A DNA stretch of 10,683 bases from Candidatus Aminicenantota bacterium. Its GTDB lineage: Bacteria; Acidobacteriota; Aminicenantia; UBA2199. Shown one piece after another: positions 1 to 7,104 of the stretch (position 1 is its first letter; the number at the start of each line of letters is the position of its first letter). A model generated the notes under the pieces. The model did not search any database. It worked only from the letters and a program-made list of their open reading frames with translations, and was not told where the DNA came from. A program made the translations under genes and the position numbers. The stretch is from the NCBI GenBank assembly GCA_030612495.1, contig JAUWNT010000074.1, positions 1-10,683 on the forward strand, read 5' to 3'.

Positions 1-1
1 A

Positions 2-160
2 TGGAATTTTTATATCGGTGGTTATCAACCAGCACGGAAGTGGCTGAAAGACCGCAAGGGGCGTGCTTTGACGAATACAGATATCGAACACTACCAGAAA
101 ATAATTGTAGTGCTGGCGGAAACTAATAGAATTATGAAAGAAATAGATAATAATATTTAA
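2..160 (+). CDS. C-terminal end of a type ISP-like restriction-modification enzyme (5'-partial)
   Basis: The gene enters from the left edge and reads open for 52 codons to TAA at 158-160. The peptide starts WNFYIGGYQPARKWLKDRKG and continues with LTNTDIEHYQKI and ETNRIMKEID. As I recall it, this 'GGYQ..-KWLKDRKGR-L..DI.HYQKI' signature closes the C-terminal specificity region of type ISP and related single-chain N6-adenine methylase/restriction proteins. In that family one polypeptide carries the nuclease, helicase, methyltransferase and target recognition parts. Only the tail is visible, so catalytic motifs and activity cannot be judged. It stops 100 bp before a RAYT-derived repeat and about 300 bp before the STAND NTPase gene on the same strand. 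It could also be the end of a related methylase-only protein. Confidence 0.8.
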   Translation, partial: WNFYIGGYQPARKWLKDRKGRALTNTDIEHYQKIIVVLAETNRIMKEIDNNI

Positions 161-260
161 TTATGAGAAAGCATTTAGATATAAATAAACCATTACAAAC
201 AGAAGTTGAAAAATATCTCAAACTCTAAGATTTTCTTAAAAATTACACCTTAGAATGTAT

Positions 261-400
261 AAGGACACATTTTCTTAGACAATTAATATTTTGCTTTTAA
301 ATTAGATAAACAAAGGAATACCAGGTTAATAATTGGCTAACTTTTAGCCGAAAACCTATAGGATCTGAGGAGTTCTATAGGATGCGTATATTTTCCATAA
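261..400 (+). repeat. RAYT-derived repeat, copy 1 (internally deleted)
   Basis: The segment starts with a degenerate left end (AAGGACACATTTTCTTAG) and shares with copy 4 (from 8633) the stretches CAATTAATATTTT and AAATTAGATAAACA, then GTTAATAATTGGCTAAC and AAAACCTATAGGATCTGAGG at 352-371. In the other copies this last part encodes the RAYT tail 'GKPIGSEEF'. Here the homology breaks after GAGGAGTT and jumps to ATAGGATGCGTATATTTT, which resembles the right terminal end of the other copies. I infer an internal deletion of roughly 100 bp. It lies in the leader of the STAND NTPase gene, so it could affect that gene's transcription. I saw no confident promoter. Confidence 0.6.
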
Positions 401-439
401 AGTGGTGGATTTGTTCAGGAATGAGACAAATAAAATTTT

Positions 440-446
440 AAAGGTG
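440..446 (+). promoter_or_regulatory. Ribosome binding site fixing a GTG start at 455
   Basis: AAGGTGG lies 8 nt before the GTG at 455. The first in-frame ATG is at 485 and has no comparable purine-rich site upstream, so the GTG is preferred. Confidence 0.6.
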
Positions 447-454
447 GAATTAGA

Positions 455-3400
455 GTGGCAAAATTAGGTGGTTCAGCAACAATTATGGGAGTTGATTTTG
501 AAGCTTGGTTTGTAGCATTGAAGTTTGTTGATGCATTTTTTGATGAGAATTTAAAGATAACTCCTCAGGCACAATTCTTTAAAAATCCTACGACTCAAAA
601 ATTAGAGGACATATCAATCGATGATGTGTATATCCACTCTAGTTCCAAAACAGAATATTATAATATAAAATCACACGCTCCAAACATGAGAAGCTGGACG
701 GTTAATTCCCTTTATGATCAAAAAGTTATTACGCAATTTAAAAATCAATTCATAAAGTCTCCCGATGACTTTTTATATTTTGTAACTAAAAGTCCTTGTC
801 CAATTTTTTATGAAGTATTACCTCGTGGAGCGTCATGCACATCAAGAGAAGAATTAGAACTATCACTTAGCAAAACATTTTTAGAAGAATGGAACAAAAT
901 TCAAATTAAATTGGGCTTTTCCGATGATAATATGATAAGCTTCGCAAAACAGGTAAAATATAAGCATATTATTGATAATGAAGAAATAAAAAAAAATATT
1001 AAATATAGGCTACAAGGCCACGTAACGAGTTGTCCTTTTGTTCCTGATTGTTTGTATCAATTAGCAATAGAAGCAGGAATAAGTAGCAAAACTATCAAGA
1101 GAGATGATGTAATTGATTTTTTAAAGAAAAACAATATCCATCTGAAATCTCGTTTAAAAATTGAAGAATTATTGGAGAAGATACATTCTGCATCAGCCAA
1201 TTTATACTCTATTAGACACAAAATTGAGAATATACATATAGAAAGAGAAGAAGTTAACACTTTAGTTAATTGGATTCACACACCTTTAAAAGCAGAAGAA
1301 TCTCCCATTGCAGTATTAACAGGAAAAGCAGGCTGCGGTAAAACAGTTATTCAAAGAGATTTATTTTTAAAAATACAGAGGGAAAATATATCTGTTTTGG
1401 GAATAAAGGCTGATCTATTAATGTTTGATTCCATAGAGGCTCTATCTAATGAAATAGGCCTCTCCGGTGGAATTGTGGCAGCTATGGCCACTCTTGTTGA
1501 GAAATACGAAAAGGGAGTGGTCATATTCGATCAAATCGATGCACTTTCATTTACTTTAGGCAAAGATAGAAAAAGCATAAATACATATTTTAATTTAATT
1601 AATCAACTTTCTGATATTAAGGGAATCAGGATTATATTATCTTGTAGAAGTTTTGATCTAAAATATGATCCCATTTTGAAATCATTAGAACATAAATATA
1701 CAGTTGATGTGAAAGAACTTAGTGATCAACAAGTGGATAAAGTACTAATAAAATTAGGCATAGAAAGGAAAAAAATCTCCAACAGGTTACTGGATCTTCT
1801 TCGGACCCCTTTACACCTTAAAATCTTCCGTGACATTTATTGCCCAGACACCGATTTTAATTCAATAAACACTTTACATAATTTATACAATGAACTCTAC
1901 AATCAAAAAATCCTTAATGATATAAATGGCGACCTTCAAAAAGATGTTTTCAAAGCCTTAGACATTATGATAGATAAAATGGATAATTCCAAAGTGCTAA
2001 CGGTTCCGTTTTCCTTATTAGAAAGAAACAGTCAAGGAATAAATTATCTTTCAAGTCAATCTATAGTAATTAGATACAACAATAAAATTCAATTCTTTCA
2101 TTCTACTTTCTTTGACTATTGCTATGCCAGAACATTTTTATTACGACATGATTCATTGATAAAGATTGTCCTTGGTCAGCATCAAGGCTTGTTTATCAGA
2201 CCGCAAGTAAAACAGGTATTGGCTTACCTTAGAGATAGCGACTTTTCTACATATTTAAAAGAATTAAAGGGGTTTTTAACAAATCATAAAGTCAGGTTCC
2301 ACATTTGCCTTTTAGTTATAAATCAATTGGCTTTCTTGCAAGATCCAAAAGATGAAGAGTGGTTAATAGTAAAACAATTATTAGAAAAAGATGACAACTT
2401 TAAAAAACACTTTATAAATGCTATTCAATCTGAAAAATGGTTGAGGTATCTAATTTCAAGCGGATACTTGCAGACGTTTTTACAGTCAGGTGATGATAAA
2501 ATTATCAATCTCATTATAGGTAAATTAAGGATTCTTATAAACTTCCATACAAACACTATAGTTAATTTTCTACAACAGTTTCCCAACATCAGAAAAAAAG
2601 ATGAGTATATAGTTCAAGTTCTTATTGGACTTGAACATTGGGAAGATGAAAAAGCAATTCGACTATTTCAAGACCATTTACAAGTCATTAAAAGTGAATA
2701 CAGTTTCAATTATAGCCACTTTTTACTGAGGATTCTGGAATATAATCCCGAAGCTGTATGTAAGATATTTTTTAATGATATATTCGAAAAGATCAATGCT
2801 GTTACTCCTGTGAATGAGTTTGATAGAAATCAATTTATCAGTCATTATGATATTGATATTTTTAAAAAATTATTGAATTGGAATTCTGATGTAGTTCTTA
2901 CCAACTCACTTCAATTAATCTGTACAATGATAGACAAAACAAAGTGGAAAAGTAAAACTGATTTTTTCTTAGATAGTTCATTTTATTTGTATGAACAATT
3001 TAAACCCGATTTATATCCTCATTGGCAAGTCCTCTCTTTAGTCTTAGAAAAATTAAAAGAATTAGCAATAAATGATAAATCTAAGTTTACAAAATTAGTC
3101 AAGGGATTTGAAAAAAGTCATTCTTTTACCTTATTGAAAATAGTGCTACATGGGTACAATGCAAATTCAGAATTGTATATTGAGGAGGGATTTAAACTAT
3201 TTTGTAGAAAAGGAATCCTTGAAAATGTTACCTCTAATCTCGAAGCAGGCTTTAAGCTAAGATCCTTGATAAGAAATATATACCCACATTTTTCTAAAAC
3301 GCAAAAAGAGAAAATCAATAAACTTGTCTTATCTGTTTCCCCATATTGGGAAAAAGATAGAAAAAAAGGACAACCAAGTCTAATAGGACATACAAGGTAT

Positions 3401-4969
3401 GAGCTTCTAAATGCAATTCCAGATGATGAAATATCAAAGTATCCCATTATGAAAAAGGAGTTTCAGGAATTGGAACGTAAATTTGGTAAATTTAAAGAAA
3501 AGCCTATTCAAACCGGTAGAGGTAAATCGGTAGGTACGCCTTTACCCCGAACTGCTTACGAAGAAATGACACCGGAGCAATGGTTATCCTCTTTTAAAAA
3601 ATATGACGAATCGACAGGCTGGGGAATGCCAAAAGAAGAGTTTTTAAAGGGAGGAATAATAGAACACTCCCGAGCTTTTACAGAGCAGGTATCAAAGCGA
3701 CCAGATGAATTTTATGATTTTGTATTTGGCCTTGGGAGAAGAGATGATGTTTCTATTACCTATCTTGGAGCTGGATTAGAGGGTTTGATAAAGGGAGACT
3801 ATGATATAGAGAAAATAAAAAAATTAGTAAAAACGTACTGGAGTTATAAAGATACAGAATTTAGAAAAGATATTATCAGGGCTATCGAATATATTGACCG
3901 GAAAGTTAATCTTGATTTAGACTTAATAGAAATATTAGCTGAATATGCATTAAATGATCCTGATCCCAAAGAGGAGCTCTGGGAAACCGATGCTTATAAC
4001 GGAACTCCCTATTACGGGGGCGATCCTCATGCCTACGGGATAAATACAGTCCGTGGCTCAGCAACTGAAAGGTTAGTTATTCATGGTTTTGAAACACAAT
4101 TTCCCGATAAGATATTTGAAATTTTAAATAAAATAGCAGAAGACAAATCTGTAGCCGTGAGATGCTGTTTAATAAGATATTTACAAGGGATGATAAAATG
4201 GAATAAAAATAAAACCTATAAATTATTTAAGAAAACATCCAGCGATAAACATCCTCAAGTAATAAAATATGGATTAGAATGCCTTTATTATCTAATGAAT
4301 AAAAATAATTTTCGGAGTTTTATTTTTTATTTAGAAAGAGCAATGATTTTAAAAGATAGCTTTGATAATAACAGTTTAGGTGAACTTATAGGACAGATTT
4401 TAGCGGTTGCATATTTGAGAAGCTATTCTAATAGTAAGGATTTGTTGGAAAAAGGTTATCAGGTAAGCGAAGAAATAAAAATAGGTGCAATTGAATGTTC
4501 CTCAAGACATTTATCTTGCTCAAATACTAAAATTGCTGATAAATCTAAAAAAATATATATGAGGTTCTTTCATGAGGCTAATGATAAAATAAGCCTACGA
4601 TACGATTTGTGTTTTCTTGATATCAAAGTAGAAGATTTCAATAAGATATATTCTTTAATCTTGGAGTATTCCAAAACGGAAATAGTTAAAAAGCATTGTG
4701 CTCACTTTTTTGAATTTTTAGCGAAGGCGGTTAGCATTGAACCGGAAAAATGTATTAACATATTGCAAAATTATAAAAACTTTGAGAGCCCTGAAATTCG
4801 ATACAATGATCTTCAGGGAAAGTTAGTACAAATTCTAATCGAAGCATATAATAGAGTAATAGATGATATATATAAAGAAAAAGCTATGAACGTTTTTGAT
4901 GCCGTTCTTCAGATAGGAGTTTATACGAGGGAGGCATTGGAAGTATTAGCTGAGCAAGATAGGGGATGA
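455..4969 (+). CDS. Avs-like nuclease-STAND NTPase (DUF4297/Cap4-like N-terminus)
   Basis: This 1504-residue protein has three parts. Residues 1-125 resemble the DUF4297/Cap4 nuclease fold: GVDFEAWF at 12-19, acidic D56-D57, then NIK at 70-72 where the usual motif is (E/Q)xK. Residues 280-560 form a STAND/NACHT-like NTPase. The Walker A motif is GKAGCGKT at 290-297, Walker B is VVIFDQID at 355-362, a sensor-like strand is RIILSCRSFD at 392-401, and the winged-helix end is FHSTFFDYCYAR at 548-559. Residues 570-1504 are helical and HEAT-like, including GINTVRGSA near 1195-1203, and probably form the sensor arm. The order nuclease, STAND, repeats matches antiviral STAND (Avs) proteins, which in studied cases detect a phage protein, oligomerise and cut DNA. 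No signal peptide or membrane segment is seen, so it should be cytoplasmic. The gene stands alone between repeats. The asparagine in the active site is odd, and activity is uncertain. The domain calls are by eye; the trigger is unknown. Confidence 0.82.
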   Translation: MAKLGGSATIMGVDFEAWFVALKFVDAFFDENLKITPQAQFFKNPTTQKLEDISIDDVYIHSSSKTEYYNIKSHAPNMRSWTVNSLYDQKVITQFKNQFIKSPDDFLYFVTKSPCPIFYEVLPRGASCTSREELELSLSKTFLEEWNKIQIKLGFSDDNMISFAKQVKYKHIIDNEEIKKNIKYRLQGHVTSCPFVPDCLYQLAIEAGISSKTIKRDDVIDFLKKNNIHLKSRLKIEELLEKIHSASANLYSIRHKIENIHIEREEVNTLVNWIHTPLKAEESPIAVLTGKAGCGKTVIQRDLFLKIQRENISVLGIKADLLMFDSIEALSNEIGLSGGIVAAMATLVEKYEKGVVIFDQIDALSFTLGKDRKSINTYFNLINQLSDIKGIRIILSCRSFDLKYDPILKSLEHKYTVDVKELSDQQVDKVLIKLGIERKKISNRLLDLLRTPLHLKIFRDIYCPDTDFNSINTLHNLYNELYNQKILNDINGDLQKDVFKALDIMIDKMDNSKVLTVPFSLLERNSQGINYLSSQSIVIRYNNKIQFFHSTFFDYCYARTFLLRHDSLIKIVLGQHQGLFIRPQVKQVLAYLRDSDFSTYLKELKGFLTNHKVRFHICLLVINQLAFLQDPKDEEWLIVKQLLEKDDNFKKHFINAIQSEKWLRYLISSGYLQTFLQSGDDKIINLIIGKLRILINFHTNTIVNFLQQFPNIRKKDEYIVQVLIGLEHWEDEKAIRLFQDHLQVIKSEYSFNYSHFLLRILEYNPEAVCKIFFNDIFEKINAVTPVNEFDRNQFISHYDIDIFKKLLNWNSDVVLTNSLQLICTMIDKTKWKSKTDFFLDSSFYLYEQFKPDLYPHWQVLSLVLEKLKELAINDKSKFTKLVKGFEKSHSFTLLKIVLHGYNANSELYIEEGFKLFCRKGILENVTSNLEAGFKLRSLIRNIYPHFSKTQKEKINKLVLSVSPYWEKDRKKGQPSLIGHTRYELLNAIPDDEISKYPIMKKEFQELERKFGKFKEKPIQTGRGKSVGTPLPRTAYEEMTPEQWLSSFKKYDESTGWGMPKEEFLKGGIIEHSRAFTEQVSKRPDEFYDFVFGLGRRDDVSITYLGAGLEGLIKGDYDIEKIKKLVKTYWSYKDTEFRKDIIRAIEYIDRKVNLDLDLIEILAEYALNDPDPKEELWETDAYNGTPYYGGDPHAYGINTVRGSATERLVIHGFETQFPDKIFEILNKIAEDKSVAVRCCLIRYLQGMIKWNKNKTYKLFKKTSSDKHPQVIKYGLECLYYLMNKNNFRSFIFYLERAMILKDSFDNNSLGELIGQILAVAYLRSYSNSKDLLEKGYQVSEEIKIGAIECSSRHLSCSNTKIADKSKKIYMRFFHEANDKISLRYDLCFLDIKVEDFNKIYSLILEYSKTEIVKKHCAHFFEFLAKAVSIEPEKCINILQNYKNFESPEIRYNDLQGKLVQILIEAYNRVIDDIYKEKAMNVFDAVLQIGVYTREALEVLAEQDRG

Positions 4970-5001
4970 CATTCTAATTTATAATTAACTTTCCCTCACA
5001 G

Positions 5002-5035
5002 TATTTATTTATATTTAAAAAATATTGAATAAATA
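5002..5035 (+). terminator. Stem-loop after the STAND NTPase gene, possible terminator
   Basis: The arms TATTTATT (5002-5009) and ATATTT (5011-5016) pair with AAATAT (5020-5025) and AATAAATA (5028-5035) around an AAA loop, giving about 14 A-T pairs with a small internal bulge. It lies 33 bp after the stop codon. It is entirely A/T and has no clear U-tract, so its role in termination is weakly supported. Confidence 0.3.
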
Positions 5036-5079
5036 ACAACAGGTGTGTAAGCCCAATAATTCGGTAACTTTTAGCGGAA

Positions 5080-5361
5080 GAGTGCCAAGAAGTTTTATAT
5101 TTCTTACAGAGTGAAAGTTCCTGTTGGGTAAGGTCTATCCCAACCACCCATACAGAAACAGAATACGTAGCCTGCAAAGGATAACATTTGCCAGACTGTT
5201 GGACTGGATAACAAATGCAAACCTCCCTGCAGGGAATAGCAAAGAAGGCAATGCTAATTTGTCTTTTACGGAAGCGAGTATTTCTGAAGAGCCCAGTGCG
5301 GTAGTTCCGCACGCTGGGATCTGTGCGGGGGCAGTCGGGTAACTGGCTGTCCTACCGTGAC
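5080..5361 (+). mobile_element. ORF-less group II intron-like element inserted in a RAYT repeat
   Basis: These 282 nt interrupt repeat copy 2 precisely. The left flank ends TTAGCGGAA and the right flank begins AACCTATAGG. Joined they give GCGGAAAACCTATAGG, the unbroken sequence of the other copies apart from point differences. The borders could shift by about 2 nt, and GTGCC at 5082 is the likely start of the intron core. The interior holds several hairpins (for example GTTGGG/CCCAAC at 5123-5128 and 5139-5144), and the 3' end has canonical domain V and VI (listed separately). There is no reverse transcriptase ORF, and it is short for a group II intron, so mobility would need proteins in trans or it is a deletion derivative. 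The short ORFs across it on both strands are not genes. Confidence 0.72.
5289..5361 (+). ncRNA. Group II intron domain V and domain VI
   Basis: Domain V is at 5289-5321. An 8-bp lower stem GAGCCCAG/CTGGGATC (with a G·A opposition at its third pair) carries the AGC triad. A two-nucleotide CG bulge follows on the 3' side, then a 5-bp upper stem TGCGG/CCGCA with loop TAGTT. At 33 nt this nearly equals the usual 34-nt domain V. Domain VI follows: GGGCAGTCGG pairs with CTGGCTGTCC through ten pairs including wobbles, closed by a GTAA loop of GNRA type. The 3' tail ends ...CCGTGAC, consistent with the usual AY intron end. The branch-point adenosine cannot be assigned by eye. Confidence 0.75.
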
Positions 5362-5569
5362 AACCTATAGGATATGAGGAATTTCTTAACCGGATGGTTG
5401 AGGTTTTAGGTATTACTATAGATAGACGTCCCAAGGAAGGGAAGACCTCGTAAAATGGAAGATTAAACCATAGAAAAAATAGGATGTTTCCCTATTTAAA
5501 TGATAAATAGGGACAGACCATATTTTTATTAATGCAGTAATACACTTATTAGTGGCTATATGAAATTAT

Positions 5570-5575
5570 GGGAGA
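5570..5575 (+). promoter_or_regulatory. Ribosome binding site fixing an ATG start at 5584
   Basis: GGGAGA lies 8 nt before the ATG at 5584. An earlier in-frame ATG at 5560 lacks such a site, and the purine run falls inside the extra eight codons, so 5584 is preferred. Confidence 0.6.
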
Positions 5576-5583
5576 ACTTTTTT

Positions 5584-6384
5584 ATGGAAAGAAAAAGTGA
5601 AGAGATCTGCAGAGAGGGGTTTTCGAAGTTTTTATTAAAAACCATAGAATCAAAAAATATTCATTGGGAAAAAGTTGAAGATGATCCTCCTGATTATTAT
5701 TTGTCATTATTTGGCCAAAGACATTTTGCGGTTGAAGTGACAGAATGCAGAATATATCGCAAATCAATTATCGATAAAAAACAAGTATTAGAAAAGGAAC
5801 ATATAAATTACCATAAATGTTATATAAAACAAATTGAACAGGAATCAAAAGAAAAAGGAATTTTAAAAGGCGCCTATTCCATTAAATTTAAATATCCTAT
5901 ATTCAAGAATAGTAAATATAAAAAATTTCTTTCGAAACTTAAAGATGAATATTTTCAGTATTTACAAGAAACTTACCATCTTGTTTCGGCAGCTAAAAAA
6001 GATATACGAAAAAATAATATGTGGATTTCTTCTATTGTAAAGCATCATCAGGATAGAGATGCAATCTACCTAGACCCAGGGATGAAAACTGCTTGGATTC
6101 AATCTCCTCAAAATAAACAAATCGTAAAAGATTTTCTACAAGAAGCCATTAACGATAAAAAAAGAAAAATGGAAAAAAAGAATATTTTAGGCTCTAAAAT
6201 ATTATTACTGTACGACTCATATTTACTAGATGAAACAATTACGTATTCTTTTAATGATAGAAAATTTGAAAATATTAACTACTTTCATACAGTATTTATA
6301 CAATTTGCGGATGGTGAAGGGTTAATGTTTTATTCAAAACATCCAGAAGATTTTAACATAAACAATAGGAAATCTTTGTCATAA
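5584..6384 (+). CDS. Unrecognised protein with a PD...EVT nuclease-like signature
   Basis: The protein is 266 residues from ATG 5584 (274 if the ATG at 5560 is used). I do not recognise a named family. Near the N-terminus, DDPPDYYLSL (residues 33-42) is followed by HFAVEVTE (47-54). This spacing of Pro-Asp37 to Glu51-x-Thr53 on a hydrophobic strand resembles the PD-(D/E)XK core, with Thr in place of the catalytic Lys; 'VEVT' variants are common in hypothetical proteins near defense genes. The rest is lysine-rich and mixed alpha/beta with no membrane segment or signal peptide. An HH pair at SIVKHHQDRD near residues 150-160 may also matter. It stands alone between repeats, with no coupled partner gene. 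Its place among other nucleases suggests a restriction or toxin-like effector, but this is inference. Confidence 0.65.
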   Translation: MERKSEEICREGFSKFLLKTIESKNIHWEKVEDDPPDYYLSLFGQRHFAVEVTECRIYRKSIIDKKQVLEKEHINYHKCYIKQIEQESKEKGILKGAYSIKFKYPIFKNSKYKKFLSKLKDEYFQYLQETYHLVSAAKKDIRKNNMWISSIVKHHQDRDAIYLDPGMKTAWIQSPQNKQIVKDFLQEAINDKKRKMEKKNILGSKILLLYDSYLLDETITYSFNDRKFENINYFHTVFIQFADGEGLMFYSKHPEDFNINNRKSLS

Positions 6385-6480
6385 TAAGAAAGATTTATAT
6401 TATCAGCGATTCTGTTTTTGTACTATGAATTTTTCCGAAGGCTTTAAAACTTATAAATAGAAATTAAATAATTTTGAATT

Positions 6481-6595
6481 AATAGGGACAGAAACCAATT
6501 TTCCTGTGAAGGTGACATGGGACAACGATTGTGCCAGCTCGATAATTCGGTAACTTTTTCTAACTTTTCGTGAGGGATCTGATAAATCCAGGGTA
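6481..6595 (+). repeat. RAYT-derived repeat, copy 3 (short, degenerate)
   Basis: It begins with the terminal motif AATAGGGACAGAAACCAATT at 6481 and shares GTGCCAGCTCGATAATTCGG and TAACTTTTT with the other copies near 6530-6560. After this it diverges (CTAACTTTTCGTGAGGGATC), with only GGATCTGA recalling the RAYT tail. There is no usable reading frame. The direction is the same as the other copies. Confidence 0.5.
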
Positions 6596-6720
6596 CCAAT
6601 GTCTTCTCAAATGATTAGAGTATGGCAGGAGATAGACCTTTATTCCGTCTTTATTATATTTTAATAAATTTATAATATGTCAAATGTCGAGACATGGCCC
6701 CAAATATCTGCAGGGGGGAA

Positions 6721-6754
6721 AGGTGCATTTTTATTTTCCTCCTAGGTGCATTTT
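6721..6754. repeat. Short direct repeats, possible insertion-sequence end
   Basis: AGGTGCATTTT occurs at 6721-6731 and again at 6744-6754, 23 bp apart. The second is followed by AGTTTACCATT. Closely spaced internal repeats of this kind are found in the ends of IS21-family elements, and the sequence looks familiar from such ends, but no transposase gene or second end is present. It is best read as a possible IS remnant. Confidence 0.25.
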
Positions 6755-7104
6755 AGTTTACCATTCCCAACTTACTTTACTCTTGAGACTAAAAGGGAGT
6801 TTGGTACCACTAGAGCAGAGAAGGGCGTAGAAGATAATTTTCTAAATAAACATTCTATATTAATTAAATAAAATACAATAAAACTTTCCGGAATTCTTGC
6901 ATTAGAAGAGCAGGGGAGTTTTAAATAAGTTTTTTAAAAAAAAGAGGGTTTTTGAAAGATTTGTAGTATAAGGAATATAGGAAAATTATGTTACTGTAAT
7001 GAAGTATTTCGCAAAATATGCCAATTTGGTAGTATAAACGGAATAGTTAAATTATTTTAAGTTATACGCCACAGTAGCGTAAATGAATTAATGAGAGTGT
7101 AAAT

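Larger units (their letters stand above)
5043..5517 (+). repeat. RAYT-derived repeat, copy 2 (split by an intron)
   Basis: The outer parts (5043-5079 and 5362-5517) match the 3' end of a REP-associated tyrosine transposase gene. Joined, they read N-N-S-V-T-F-S-G-K-P-I-G-Y-E-E-F-L-N-R-M-V followed by GITIDRRPK. A roughly 4-nt insertion relative to the other copies breaks the frame, so the usual ending KGRPRKMES is lost. The right end is a hairpin: TGTTTCCCTATTTA at 5485-5498 pairs with TAAATAGGGACA at 5504-5515. The AATAGGGACAGAC motif is the terminal repeat also seen at 6481 and 8633. No RAYT catalytic part (HUH and tyrosine motifs) is present, so this is a remnant or a non-autonomous element. 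Confidence 0.7.
6385..7104. other. Noncoding region between the PD...EVT gene and the Mrr-like gene
   Basis: These 720 bp contain no ORF I would defend. They hold RAYT-derived repeat copy 3 (6481-6595), a pair of AGGTGCATTTT direct repeats (6721-6754), and an A/T-rich leader from about 6840 with two similar TTTG(G)TAGTATAA elements (6960 and 7025). A weak promoter-like pair, TTGAAA at 6952 and TATAGG at 6976 with 18 bp spacing, lies about 120 bp before the next gene. I would not rely on it. Confidence 0.5.

Noticed and set aside
163..228. 21-codon ORF after the type ISP fragment (MRKHLDINKPLQ...)
   Set aside because: It is very short, has no ribosome binding site beyond the preceding stop region, and has no recognisable similarity. 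It may be a remnant but cannot be supported as a gene.
1057..3447. Minus-strand ORFs inside the STAND gene (1057-1260 and 3118-3447)
   Set aside because: They are antisense shadows of a long, motif-bearing coding frame.
5124..5434. ORFs on both strands across the intron (plus 5124-5342, minus 5135-5434, minus 4974-5312)
   Set aside because: All overlap the group II intron-like RNA and repeat sequence. Their openness reflects the structured RNA, and the peptides have no known motifs.
6684..6695. ATGTCGAGACAT short palindrome as an operator
   Set aside because: The arms are 5 bp, it is far from any start codon, and it has no second copy, so it cannot be told from chance.
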